Position numbers and translations under genes: made by a program. 64,000 nt of DNA, taken from positions 1,922,001 through 1,986,000 of the forward strand of contig NZ_LT629784.1 of the NCBI RefSeq assembly GCF_900105595.1. The letters run 5' to 3'. This document shows positions 38,282 through 48,131 of this stretch, in pieces; position 1 is the stretch's first letter, and each line of letters starts with the position of its first letter. The notes under the pieces are model-generated. The model had not been told where the DNA came from. It did not search any database and was given only the letters and a program-made list of their open reading frames with translations. Source of the stretch: Stappia sp. ES.058 (GTDB lineage Bacteria; Pseudomonadota; Alphaproteobacteria; Rhizobiales; Stappiaceae).

Positions 38282-39187
38282 TTATGCGGCCACTGCCGAT
38301 TGTTTCAGCGTGGCGTAGTATTGTTCCTCCGCTCCAGCCGGAGGGATGTTTCCTATCGGCTCCAGCAAGCGCCTGTGAGTGAACCAGTCGACCCATTCGA
38401 GTGTCGCGAACTCGACAGCTTCGAAGCTGCACCATGGCCCACGCCGATGAATGACCTCGGCCGTGTAGAGCCCGCTGATCGTTTCGGCGAGAGCATTGTC
38501 GTAGCTAGTCGCCAACGCTTCCGACGGAGGGCTCGATACCAGCCTCGGCCAGCCGCTCCGAATAGCGAATGGACACGTATTGAACGCCCCTGTCGGAGCG
38601 ATGCACGAGGCCGCCGCCATGAACGGGACGCCGATCATGAAGCGCCTGTTCCAGAGCATCGAGAACGAAGGGGGCATGCGCCGTCCGGCTGACGCGCCAA
38701 CCGACGATACGCCGGGCAAACGCGTCGATGACGAAGGCCTCATAGACGAAGCCCTGCCAGGCGGCGACAAAGGTGAAATCTGAAAACCAGAGCCTGTTCG
38801 GCGCCGGAGCCCTGAACTGGCGGTTCACACGGTCAAACGGACTTGGCGCAGACTTGTCCGGGAACGGCGTCTTGACCGGTTTGCCCCGGATGATCCCCAG
38901 AAGCCCCATGGCCCTCATGAACCAGGCAACGGTACAACGGGCGACATCGAAGCCTTCCCGCTGCAATTGCCGCCAGACCTTGCCCACGCCATAAACCCGG
39001 AATTTCTCTAAAAACCACGGCGGATCTCGATCTTCAGCGCGATATCGCGGCGAGCGCGGGACAACAGGCGATCCAAGTCCACCCGCTTGACGATATTCTC
39101 GTAATTGGTCGATGGGGCAATCGGCAGCAGTCTGCAAATCGGCTCGACCCCAAACACACCCCGGTGTTCTGCGATGAAGGCAATCAT
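38282..39187 (-). pseudogene. IS3 transposase OrfB, frameshifted
   Basis: Starts [21 protein letters not shown] at 39187. The frame changes near 39015 (before WFLEKFRVYGVGKVWRQL) and again near 38515 (between GSVGD and SYDNALAET). The rve/DDE elements are otherwise recognisable: WFSDFTFVAAWQGF, VHRSDRGVQYVS and the Glu in NALAETISGLY. Ends LKQSAVAA at 38282. Not functional as written. Confidence 0.82.
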
Positions 39188-39348
39188 CGCTTCAGTGGGC
39201 GATCGAGCTCCGCCATCGCGAAATATGCAGACGCCTTGCGCAAGATCTCGTTGGCCTGTCGAAGCTCACGGTTTTCCCGCTCAAGAGCTTTCATCTTCTC
39301 GGCCGCATCGCTCGGCAGGCCGCCTCGTTTGCCACTATCGACCTCTGC

Positions 39349-39510
39349 CTACTTGACCCATTCATGCAGCGTCGCCGGCGCGCAGCCGATCTTGGCCGCG
39401 ATAGAAGACACCGCGGCCCACCGGTATGGATGCTCGGCTTCATGGTCGAGCACCATGCGGATGGCACGTTCACGGACTTCAACTGAAAACCTGTTTGTTG
39501 TCTTGCTCAT
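39349..39510 (-). pseudogene. IS3 OrfA, truncated by nonsense codon
   Basis: [20 protein letters not shown] with the HTH segment [16 protein letters not shown], then TAG where homologues have Gln. The frame would continue [19 protein letters not shown] with the usual leucine-zipper region to about 39200. A single C-to-T change explains the stop. Confidence 0.82.
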
Positions 39511-39567
39511 ATCGGCTCCATCCTGCTCAGGAGTTGGAGCCTCCGGCAAACCCGGGACGGTTCAGGG

Positions 39568-42500
39568 TCACGAACTCTTGGCATCGAGGAACTCGGGACT
39601 CTCCAAGACACGTTGCACCCGCGCGATCTCGCTATTGTAGCGGGAGTGCTTTGCCATTTCGAGGCTGGCATAGAGCAGCCGCTCCGCCGGAAGCGGGCGC
39701 CCACGGTGCAGCAATGACAGGGCATAGGTGGTCATGGCGCTGTTGAGTCGAAGGGTCATGGCGTTGCGCCGGGCAATTGCCATGGCACGGATCAAGAGTT
39801 TGCCTGCTGTCGACGCCTCGCCGCTTTCCAACACAATCCTTGCACGCAGATGCAATGCCTCGCAGGCAAGCGAGGGCGCCCCCATCAACTCGGCGTAGTC
39901 TTCCACCTCACGCAACCTCTGCATCGCGTTCTCCGGTGACACCCCCTCCCCGGCGGGCACCAGCATCCAGATGCGGATTTCCGACAGGACGATATGGCGA
40001 CGGACATCCTCATGTCCGCCGCTGTCGGCAAATTGCCGCGCCTCCCTGAGCAGCAGAAGGCTTTGCACCGGATCCTTCGCCGCCTCGAGCCGGGCCCTGT
40101 GATTGAGGAAGACAGCCGAAGCGCGCACATCATCGTCCTGCCGGCTCCACGCGAGCGTCTCGTCATATTGACGTTTCGCCTCGTCGACATTGCCCATCAG
40201 GTGATCGATCAACCCCAGATATCCGACGGCGAGCTTGTAGACCCGGTCACCGCGGACGTTCTCGTCGTCGCGGATACGGCGCAACCGGGTGCGCGCGGCG
40301 GAAAGCCGACCGCGTTCGATCTGCACGATCGCGAGATTGAGGGAGATACGGTTGTGCTGGCGGCCAATATCCTCCCGCCCCTCGATCCCGCGATTGAACT
40401 CGATCGCCTGTCGCAGCAGGGCCACGGCGTCCGTGAGGTTGCCCTGTACGAGACAGGTCAGGCCCGCCTCGTTGTAGAGCCAGACGATCTCGTCGCGATG
40501 GAGAGCATTCATTTGCCGCCAGTCGAGGTCGGGTCGATAGGAGCGAAAATCGCTCTGCAAATCGACCTGGTCAGTGTTTTCCCCGTTTTCCTTGCCGATT
40601 GCGGTCCTGAGGTCATCGATGTCAAGGAGTTCCCATGCCATCCGGATGACCCAGCGCAGGCGAACCTTGTAGGTCTCGAAATATCCGCGCTTGCGGGCGG
40701 CCCGGCTTGCCGGATGGCTCTTGTAGTCCTCGAACCGCGAGACGACGGCGACGGAGAACGTCGAACGTACCATGGTCAGGGCCGCACGCAGGGCCTCCAC
40801 GCGGGTCGTCTTGTCGTCGGTCGAAAAGATCCAGGGTTCGAACCGCTGTTCCGCATGGGGTATATCGGGATATTGCGACAGGCCGACCAGCAACCCGCGC
40901 AGGTATTCATAGGCTTCATGGCTGAGCCGCGGCAGGCCTGAAGGCATCGAGGCATAGAGCGAGGGCGAGAAATTGTTGATCGCGACCGGATCGGCGGTGC
41001 CGCTGCCAAGTCTGGAAATCCCGTAGCGCTGGACGATCCGGTGAAGCGCGAAGCGGTACTCCATCTGCGCGGGCCAGCGCCGGTTGTCGGCGGCGGACGG
41101 GGCTTCGCCAAGTTGCTTGACCTGCGGATGAGGATGCAGGCGGAAACACAGCCCGCGAAAAGCCAATGTGTGGAGCGCCTGCGAGATTGTGCGCCTTCGG
41201 CTTACATCGAATTCCGTTTTCGCATCGCGGAAATAGGCGCGAATGTCGGGCAGGCGGACCAGAACATTGGCGCTGACGGGGGAGCCGATGACCGCCAGGC
41301 TGCGCAGCAGTTTCTGGTGCAGCTCGATGTCGTTTTCCGGGTCGCCGATGACATGGAAGCGGGCGTAGGTGTCGAGCGCGGCCCGCAGCACGGTTTGCTC
41401 GCGCTGCTCGACGCTGACATTGCGGATCTCGTTGACCGTGTTGAAGATCAGGGCCTCGGCCTTCCGGGCGCCTTCCAGCAGGGTTCTTTCGCGCAACACC
41501 ACGCGTTGGGCCGCGGCGAGCAGCAACGTCATGCAGAAACGGTTGCTGCCAAGATGCCGGCGGATCTCGCGCCACTCGCCCTCGGAGTCGTCTTCCGCTG
41601 TCCGGTAGCGCAGAAGCATCGCGCGCCGCATCAGCGGGACGCGTTTTTCTCGGTCTTGTTTCGGTTCGTCCACTCCCTTGAGCGCGGCAAGGACTTTTGT
41701 GGCAACGTCGATTTCCACTGTGTCCCAGTTCGTTGCCAGTGCCTGCGCAAGGCCGGACGGCTTGTCGGTCGCCCATAAATTCTTACGCAGTTTCTTGGCA
41801 TCTTGAAAGACGGTTCCAGCGGCAAGCTCTTCCAGAACGCTGCGGGAGCTGGCGAACTTCCGTGAGCGGTGTCGATACATGACGAACAAGGCGGTCGCCA
41901 GAATGAAGAAATTGTCGATGAGGAATTCCGTCGTCTTCATCGGCCGGGCGAAATGAATGAGGTTAGTTTGCCCGGTCGTTGCGGTCGGATTGCGTGACGA
42001 AAAGGGTATGCCGGAGGCCACACTGCGCCTCAGCGTGCTTTCCTGCCCGCGTGCGTCAATCCCCGGTCGGTCGATGCGAACCGGATGCAGGGCGGGGAGC
42101 GGCGGTTTGTCGGATCTTGTCCTCATACGGCCCGCCAGACCCGGCGCGGGCAGGCGCCAGAGGTCGCCGAGACCGGTTTCAGCCCCTGTGGCGATGATGT
42201 CGACCGGCAAGGAGCTTGCTTCCTCCGACATGAGATAGGCGAGAACGTCATGGATCTCCGCGTTCTTCGCCCGCCGGTTTCGCTCTATCAAAAGCTCAAC
42301 GCCATTGATGTAGATGAGGACCCGCGGTTGCAGGGACAGAACATTGCTTCTTGCCTTGACCAAGGTGCGACTCTGGGTGTCGAATGTTTCCAGCGCATTC
42401 CGCAGGCGTAGTGTGCGCGGCAGTTCCTTGAGGTCTTGCTGTTTTTTTCTCCATTTCTTTTCATCCGCTTTTCTCAACTTCGCGAGGAATTCATCTCGAC

Positions 42501-45500
42501 CTTGATCGTAGTGCAATTCATTATTGAGATCCTTGAACTGGCCAATCGGTCCTGATCGAAAGTATGATAGCTTTTCGCCCGTTCGCTGAACATCGAGCGC
42601 CAACTCGTCGAGCGCGTCGATGAGCATGTCATAGACGGAGGCAACCTCGGTCGAGAAGCTGAGGTTGATGAAGACGGCGCCGAAATAGACCGGCACTATT
42701 GGCGTTTCCGAATGGGGTGCGCCGAGACCGCCCTCCGGCCATGCGGCGCGCATATAGGCGGAAAGGCCGAGCCTCGTGTTCATGATCGACATAAGGCAAC
42801 CCTTACCCAGTCCGCGGTGGGCGGCGATCGTGTAGTACCGACGCCCCGCATCGAGCCGGCCGGCCTTTTCGTCCTTGCGGCGCTGGAGGTATACGGCGCG
42901 AAGGAACGTGTCGGCAGCCCGCACACCCGTTTTGTTCAGGTATTCCGTATCTCTCGCAATTTGGCTGTCGCTGAGGGGAAGCGAAGGTATTGGCCAGGCC
43001 TTCGCGACGCGTTTCTCGGCCTTGCCCAGATTGGTGATCACGCTGTCGATGCGGTAGCGGATGAACCGTCTCGGGAGGATCAGGCGTTGTTCGGCAAACC
43101 TCTTCCGGATGTTGGCATCCGCGTCGACCCGCTCGAACCGGGCAAGCCGATGTGGCGGACTTTGCTGCCATCGCTCCCACCAGGAGCGCCATTCCTTCTC
43201 CAGACCGTCAAGCGAGGCATTGAGCGAGCCGGTCAACAGCGCGCCGTAAATCCCGTCAAGCGCGATCTTCTGTGCCTTCAAGTCGCGCAGCAGCGCGCCG
43301 AGCGTCAGATTTTCGGACGTGTCAGGGGACGACAGAATTTTCCGGGCAAGATGCGTGAGCAGCAGCAGATAAAAGTCGAGATAGTCGGTGCCATCGACCG
43401 TTTCGGAGCCATGGCGGTTCTTGGCATTGCTGGCGGCGCGCGATGCCTTGTAGCGAACCGGGGTGAACGTCGGTGAAACAAGGCGCGGTTGAAACGATCC
43501 GTCTTTTTTAATCTTGGTGGAAAACACTCTCGCGGTTAGTCTTTTCCGGCCGAAGAGCGCGGCGAGCACGTTCGGCCTAGTGTCATCCTGATTTAGCTTT
43601 CCAAGCGCCTTTTCCAGTCGCTGAAAAAGGTCAGCGGTATCATACATTGACCGCCCGTTTTCCGTTTTGACCTCTGCTGGGTCGCACGTCGTGCCGAGAG
43701 AGCGTTCCGTTCCACTATCCTTGAGGTTCTCAAGGGCCTTTCGCCGGTCGTTCACGATACGCGTCAGTTCGCGAACGAGGGTGAGGATCTTGTGCAGCCA
43801 ATCGATGTCCTCAGGGACGCCACCGATCGTGACCTGGCCGCCACCGTAGAAGATCGTGTGCACGCCGTAGCGCAGATAAAGGGCGGTGCTGGTCTTGGCG
43901 CGGGCCGCTTCGTCCTTTTCGGCCGGAAGCAGCACGATGGAGGTGTAGCCGACCTCGCGGTCGCGATCGCTGATGAACTGGCGCAGCGGCCGCAACAGGT
44001 CCGCCTCGGTCATGCCGAGCCCGAGAAACAAGGTGGGGGCGCCGGAAAACGCAATCGAGATGCCTTCGTCGACCATCTCCCGCATGGCATCGCGGCGCAG
44101 ATAGAGGTCCATGTAGTCGGCCTCCGTCACCACGATGTCTTCTTCCTTGCTCGCCCGCCCGTGCAGGTGGAAGACGGAGGCGTCGACCCCCTCGTCGCTC
44201 ACCGAGAAACCGACCAGATCCGAGGCCGTTTCGCGACGAAACGTCAGATCGCGAAACACGCCGCCGAGGCTGTCGGAGCGGTGGCTGCGCAAATCCATGT
44301 ATCCGCGCGGAAACGGACTGCCGTCGGCGGGGCCGCCATGATCGTCGTGCTCGAACCGCCTGTATCCCGCGTCCTGGAAATAGCGTTCGATCTCGAAGTC
44401 GTAATTGGTCGTCAGGAACCGGCTGATCTTGAGCTTGCGCGCCGTCTTGACCAGCGGATCGAGACGCTCCGACAGGATCGAGCGGCGTGAGCGGAAGTCG
44501 CCGGGCTTGACCTCGTCGAAGATCGAGAGTTCGGGAAGCCCTGGCGTCGGCTCTTCGCCCTTCTCCGGCTTCAACTTCGTCAGTGGATCATCAACCAGAG
44601 CGAGCAGCATGCCGGCGAGAAAGCGCGATGACGGCGTCAGGAAAGTCCGGTCGTGTTCCGATCCTTTATCGTCCTCGCCCGCCTGGTCGTGGAGGTTTGC
44701 TTCGATAAAGTCCGTGATTTCTTCCCATCCGCTTTTCTTAGGCTCTCCGGCTTCAATGTTCTCAGGCGCTCCGGCTTCAGTGTTCTTAGGCTTTCCGGCC
44801 TCAATGATCTTTCGGATGTTTTTGCAGCGAAACGGCGTCAGGACAGTATAACGGTCCGGCTTCTGCCGGATGCCCGGGATCCGGCGACCGAGTTTTGCCG
44901 TGTCGAGCACATTGAGGGTTCGCCGCATCTCATCGATGCGTTTTTCCCGGTCCCCCCCCTGGCCGGCACGCCCGGCCTTCCGGTCGTAGGACAGCCCGGA
45001 CAGCAGAATCTGTTCGGCATGGGCTGTTTCATCAACCAGAAGCACTTTCACCAGATCGGAGAAGGGCATCTGCGTCTCGGCCTTGCGCGCTTGACGGTAG
45101 AATTCGACCAGTTTTTTTGTGAAGGAGCGATAAACCTTCTTGAACCCATCGTTGTCAGCGTCTCTTAGATACTGTGTCAGCTTTTCGATACTCTCGATTG
45201 GCGCCGCATTGTCGGTGTGGTGCAGGCACCCGAGTGCGTTGCGCTCCAGGATGTCTTTCCTGTCGGCGGGCGTTATGTCGCGCTTGTGCAGGAAGAGGCC
45301 GGATTGGCGCTGAAGCAGGTCATGCAGTTGCTGGGCGATCTCGAACAGGACCGGGAGGCTTTCTCCGCCGGGAAACTCGCCGCTGTCGCCGCGTGCCTGG
45401 TCGAAGGTACGCCTCAGTCTGGTGATATCCGCGCGGGCGTAGCCGATCTGGCGCTGGCGGCTTACGATCCAGCGCGCGATGTTTCGGGCATCGCGGGTGC

Positions 45501-46020
45501 TGAAACCATTGAGAAACGATCTTGGATCGTTTGAGCGAATTACATATGCTCTGAATATCAGAAAGCGGATTTTTTTTGCTTGGGTTGATAACAAGTGGTC
45601 GTCGATGCGTATCACCGGACCCGCGGCGATCGCCTGGTCGCTCAGATCGGGGTCGACGATGTAAAGACTTGTCGCCAGCGCGATTTCAGCCTGCTCAATC
45701 AGAGCGACGAAGCTGTCCGCCATTTGCGAAACCACATTGGTCTGCAAGTCCTTCCATTCCTGCCAGCTGAGGCGGCCGAAGCCGGCGGAGAAGCCCGAGC
45801 CGATGAAGGTGGTCAGGTTGCGGCTGTTGATTGCCTGAAACAGCAGTTGCTTGCCCTTGCCCTCGATCAGGCTCATGTCGAGCGTGTCGTCGATCTGGTG
45901 GATCGTATAGGGCCAGTAGCGCAGCTGTTCGCGCAGTTCCTCGAAGAAGTTTGCCTTTTCCTCGGCCGGCGTCGCCGATGGCGCCCCCTTGCTGCCATCC
46001 TCCGTCGAACTCTTACCCAT
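39568..46020 (-). CDS. Giant SIR2 / P-loop (STAND-like) / TPR protein, putative antiviral effector-sensor
   Basis: 2150 aa. SIR2-like NADase elements are spread over the first 690 residues: FIGSGFSAGFGRLSW (72-86), FLTTNYDFEIERYF (535-548), VFHLHGR (616-622) and FLGLGMTEADLLRPL (665-679), with a 450-residue insertion between the first two. A degenerate P-loop AAHRGLGKGC (1066-1075) and Walker-B-like VLIYINGVELL (1234-1244) suggest a STAND-like ATPase; both lack standard residues (Gly for Ser/Thr, Asn for Asp). A hydrophobic helix FFILATALFVMY lies near 1375. Helical/TPR-like repeats (WLYNEAGLTCLVQGNLTDAV onward) fill about 1830-2140. The order SIR2-NTPase-TPR is that of Avs5-like defence proteins, but this is larger. 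Encoded 41 bp after the AAA+ gene, in one operon. Confidence 0.75.
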   Translation of the reverse strand: MGKSSTEDGSKGAPSATPAEEKANFFEELREQLRYWPYTIHQIDDTLDMSLIEGKGKQLLFQAINSRNLTTFIGSGFSAGFGRLSWQEWKDLQTNVVSQMADSFVALIEQAEIALATSLYIVDPDLSDQAIAAGPVIRIDDHLLSTQAKKIRFLIFRAYVIRSNDPRSFLNGFSTRDARNIARWIVSRQRQIGYARADITRLRRTFDQARGDSGEFPGGESLPVLFEIAQQLHDLLQRQSGLFLHKRDITPADRKDILERNALGCLHHTDNAAPIESIEKLTQYLRDADNDGFKKVYRSFTKKLVEFYRQARKAETQMPFSDLVKVLLVDETAHAEQILLSGLSYDRKAGRAGQGGDREKRIDEMRRTLNVLDTAKLGRRIPGIRQKPDRYTVLTPFRCKNIRKIIEAGKPKNTEAGAPENIEAGEPKKSGWEEITDFIEANLHDQAGEDDKGSEHDRTFLTPSSRFLAGMLLALVDDPLTKLKPEKGEEPTPGLPELSIFDEVKPGDFRSRRSILSERLDPLVKTARKLKISRFLTTNYDFEIERYFQDAGYRRFEHDDHGGPADGSPFPRGYMDLRSHRSDSLGGVFRDLTFRRETASDLVGFSVSDEGVDASVFHLHGRASKEEDIVVTEADYMDLYLRRDAMREMVDEGISIAFSGAPTLFLGLGMTEADLLRPLRQFISDRDREVGYTSIVLLPAEKDEAARAKTSTALYLRYGVHTIFYGGGQVTIGGVPEDIDWLHKILTLVRELTRIVNDRRKALENLKDSGTERSLGTTCDPAEVKTENGRSMYDTADLFQRLEKALGKLNQDDTRPNVLAALFGRKRLTARVFSTKIKKDGSFQPRLVSPTFTPVRYKASRAASNAKNRHGSETVDGTDYLDFYLLLLTHLARKILSSPDTSENLTLGALLRDLKAQKIALDGIYGALLTGSLNASLDGLEKEWRSWWERWQQSPPHRLARFERVDADANIRKRFAEQRLILPRRFIRYRIDSVITNLGKAEKRVAKAWPIPSLPLSDSQIARDTEYLNKTGVRAADTFLRAVYLQRRKDEKAGRLDAGRRYYTIAAHRGLGKGCLMSIMNTRLGLSAYMRAAWPEGGLGAPHSETPIVPVYFGAVFINLSFSTEVASVYDMLIDALDELALDVQRTGEKLSYFRSGPIGQFKDLNNELHYDQGRDEFLAKLRKADEKKWRKKQQDLKELPRTLRLRNALETFDTQSRTLVKARSNVLSLQPRVLIYINGVELLIERNRRAKNAEIHDVLAYLMSEEASSLPVDIIATGAETGLGDLWRLPAPGLAGRMRTRSDKPPLPALHPVRIDRPGIDARGQESTLRRSVASGIPFSSRNPTATTGQTNLIHFARPMKTTEFLIDNFFILATALFVMYRHRSRKFASSRSVLEELAAGTVFQDAKKLRKNLWATDKPSGLAQALATNWDTVEIDVATKVLAALKGVDEPKQDREKRVPLMRRAMLLRYRTAEDDSEGEWREIRRHLGSNRFCMTLLLAAAQRVVLRERTLLEGARKAEALIFNTVNEIRNVSVEQREQTVLRAALDTYARFHVIGDPENDIELHQKLLRSLAVIGSPVSANVLVRLPDIRAYFRDAKTEFDVSRRRTISQALHTLAFRGLCFRLHPHPQVKQLGEAPSAADNRRWPAQMEYRFALHRIVQRYGISRLGSGTADPVAINNFSPSLYASMPSGLPRLSHEAYEYLRGLLVGLSQYPDIPHAEQRFEPWIFSTDDKTTRVEALRAALTMVRSTFSVAVVSRFEDYKSHPASRAARKRGYFETYKVRLRWVIRMAWELLDIDDLRTAIGKENGENTDQVDLQSDFRSYRPDLDWRQMNALHRDEIVWLYNEAGLTCLVQGNLTDAVALLRQAIEFNRGIEGREDIGRQHNRISLNLAIVQIERGRLSAARTRLRRIRDDENVRGDRVYKLAVGYLGLIDHLMGNVDEAKRQYDETLAWSRQDDDVRASAVFLNHRARLEAAKDPVQSLLLLREARQFADSGGHEDVRRHIVLSEIRIWMLVPAGEGVSPENAMQRLREVEDYAELMGAPSLACEALHLRARIVLESGEASTAGKLLIRAMAIARRNAMTLRLNSAMTTYALSLLHRGRPLPAERLLYASLEMAKHSRYNSEIARVQRVLESPEFLDAKSS
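44740..44811. repeat. Three 24-bp in-frame tandem repeats inside the giant gene
   Basis: Units begin AGGCTCTCCGGCTTC, AGGCGCTCCGGCTTC and AGGCTTTCCGGCCTC, each 24 bp. On the coding strand they give three octapeptides, IEAGKPKN-TEAGAPEN-IEAGEPKK, residues about 406-430. They lie in the linker between the split SIR2 motifs and could change in copy number without breaking the frame. Confidence 0.85.
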
Positions 46021-46061
46021 CCGCGCCCCCCCAGGCTCTCTTGTTGTGCTCTCGCGCCGGA

Positions 46062-48131
46062 TCAGCCCCCAAGAGCCCGTCTCTCGAACTCGCCGGCGTC
46101 GACATGCATATCGAGTTGATCGGTCTCCGGCAGGTCCGAAACGGCGTAGCGCGACGCCTGCGGCCCAAGCGTGCTCATCTGGATGATCTTTTCCATCGAC
46201 CGTGCGCCATGCCGGAACGCCGGGACCATCAGGAACGCGTTGAGAACGCCGTCGTCGACCGAGGCCTCGCCGGTTGTGGTATCGATGATGGAGGCGGCGT
46301 TTTGTTCGAGCAGGCTGCGCAACAGGATCGCGCGGCGCAGGATGTGATCGTCATCGCTTCCATTGTCTCCGCGATCGGGGCCGCGCACATCGATATGGCC
46401 GCTGAGGCGGGAGACGAAATCGGTCAGCTTCAGTTCCGGCTCCTTGGGGGCCTTGGACGCCAGGTCGCGAAACGTGTGGCTGGTGCCGCCTGCGAAGACA
46501 AACAGGCCGCGCCCGATCGGATGAAGCCGCGCGCCCTCGCGGAAGGTGCCATCCTGCATCGGGGCAAGGAAATGCTTCACCAGAGACAGCTTGTGTGAAT
46601 CGAACTCATCGAAGAAGCAGAGCGGTGTCCTGCCCTTGAGGTTCTCGTCCCGGATCTCGTGAAAAAAGCCCGGAAGGTCGTCTGCCGTGGCCTCGGACAG
46701 GTTGAAGACCTTTTCCTCTAGTTTGAGCGGCTCCACCATCTGTTTGATACCGAACGACTTTCCGGCTCCAGGCGGGCCGAACACCGCAATCGACAGCGGT
46801 TTCGTCGCCCCGGTATCCTTCAGATAACCACGGATCAGTCGATTGATGGCGCGGTATCCTTCGATCTCGGTACGGTCCACCGTGAAGAACTTTCCGAAGC
46901 GCGCCGATGGAACGTCCGACAGGACACGCAGGCCGTTCCGCACAATGCTTTCTGCCAGGTTCCGGTTCGACGTCGACCTCGGCACAACGACCCGCTGCTT
47001 CGGGCCACGAAGCGTAAGGTTTTTTTCGCAGCGACAGGAGTTCAGCTGTTCCTGCGACGGCTCCGGCATCGGAAACGCGAGCGCGTCTCCGTTTTCCGTG
47101 AGCCGGGATTGCGCGAAGGCGCGTTGCCAGGCGAGCGCGCGCAGGACGGGCCCGCAGAGGTCGCCCGAACCGGAGAGGGGCCCTGCCTCGGCGATGCCTC
47201 GCGCGAGCGCAGTCGTGAAACTGTTCATCTTGCCGAACAGGTCGCCGGCCTGTTCCTTCTCGACATCGCCCTCCGCAAGTGCGGGGTCGAACAGCAGGTC
47301 GAGGGTCGTGACTGAGGCTGCATTCCGGCTCAGGATCGCGGCGCCCTCGACGTCGAAGAGAACCAGAAGATGGTCGCAGCCGGACAGGAGTTTCGGCAGA
47401 AGGCCCGTTGTTTCCCCCGCCTGTCGCAACAGGTCCTCGACGACGAGTTCCCAAGACAACCCGCGGACCAGTCGCACGCCGCTGGCTCTCAGATTGTTCG
47501 CGTTGACGATGAGGATACGCCGCACCTCGCTCAGGGTCGCGACCCGATCCCAGAGCCGTCCCTCGCCAAGCGGCAAGTGCATTTTGTGGAGAATGGTCCG
47601 ATCCGGGACCTGCCTTTCAAAAAGCGGCGGCCCCCAGATGTCCTCACGCTCGCGCAGCCCGCCGCTTGCGTCGTTCAGGATGACCAGAGGCCACGAACCG
47701 TCCGGGCAGGTTTCCGAGATGCATGATTGCAGCGCCGGTTGCGTGCTCGTGCGATATCCGCCGAAGCTGGACACCCGCAGCTCCAGCGGCGCGTCAGGAC
47801 GATGTTCCAGGAACTGGCCAGCGGCGTCGACATAGCGGACATTGGCGAGCGACTCCACATGTGTCTTTTTGTCCTCGCATTCGCCACTCGTCTTGACATG
47901 TTGAGGCCCGGCCATGGTCACATCGAATCCGTGGGAAACGAGCATGTCGCGGGTCATGTGGACCCCGCCACGCAGCGTCCACATCTTCCAGGTGCCGTAA
48001 TGCGCCCAATCCGGACTGGTCTGTCCGCCGATCGGGGGAAGCGCGACGATGAAATGATCAATGGCCGGATCGCCGAGAAGCAGGATATCGCGGGAAATCT
48101 GGACGGGGTCTGGCAAAGACGCGCACTCCAA
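46062..48131 (-). CDS. AAA+ ATPase with probable ribokinase-like N-terminal domain
   Basis: 689 aa. Residues 1-345 have a pattern like a PfkB/ribokinase fold: GDPAIDHFIVALPPIGG, WTLRGGVHMTRDMLVSHGFDV, WPLVILNDASGGLRE, ILIVNANNLRASGVRLVRGL and the LLVLFDVEGAAILSR strand; the catalytic GxGD is not evident, so it may be a binding domain. Residues 440-680 are AAA+: Walker A VFGPPGAGKSFGI (450-462), Walker B PLCFFDEFDSHK (503-514), and the tail FRHGARSMEKIIQMSTL. The gap to the giant SIR2 gene is 41 bp, same strand, so the two are probably co-transcribed. A degraded copy occurs at 60590-61065. Confidence 0.78.
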   Translation of the reverse strand: MECASLPDPVQISRDILLLGDPAIDHFIVALPPIGGQTSPDWAHYGTWKMWTLRGGVHMTRDMLVSHGFDVTMAGPQHVKTSGECEDKKTHVESLANVRYVDAAGQFLEHRPDAPLELRVSSFGGYRTSTQPALQSCISETCPDGSWPLVILNDASGGLREREDIWGPPLFERQVPDRTILHKMHLPLGEGRLWDRVATLSEVRRILIVNANNLRASGVRLVRGLSWELVVEDLLRQAGETTGLLPKLLSGCDHLLVLFDVEGAAILSRNAASVTTLDLLFDPALAEGDVEKEQAGDLFGKMNSFTTALARGIAEAGPLSGSGDLCGPVLRALAWQRAFAQSRLTENGDALAFPMPEPSQEQLNSCRCEKNLTLRGPKQRVVVPRSTSNRNLAESIVRNGLRVLSDVPSARFGKFFTVDRTEIEGYRAINRLIRGYLKDTGATKPLSIAVFGPPGAGKSFGIKQMVEPLKLEEKVFNLSEATADDLPGFFHEIRDENLKGRTPLCFFDEFDSHKLSLVKHFLAPMQDGTFREGARLHPIGRGLFVFAGGTSHTFRDLASKAPKEPELKLTDFVSRLSGHIDVRGPDRGDNGSDDDHILRRAILLRSLLEQNAASIIDTTTGEASVDDGVLNAFLMVPAFRHGARSMEKIIQMSTLGPQASRYAVSDLPETDQLDMHVDAGEFERRALGG

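Larger units (their letters stand above)
38243..39565 (-). mobile_element. IS3-family insertion sequence, inactive
   Basis: About 1.32 kb bounded by near-identical inverted ends: left GAACCGCGCCGGGTTTGCC..., right (reverse complement) GAACCGTCCCGGGTTTGCC..., about 24 of 27 positions shared and continuing CGGAGGCT. It encodes orfA and orfB on the minus strand, both broken. The left end abuts the truncated methyltransferase and the right end is 2 bp from the stop of the 2150-aa gene. Flanking bases do not form an obvious target duplication, consistent with deletion or recombination at this site. Confidence 0.82.

Noticed and set aside
39994..40941. 315-codon plus frame inside the giant gene
   Set aside because: Antisense shadow of the TPR region; the minus frame is continuous for 2150 codons.
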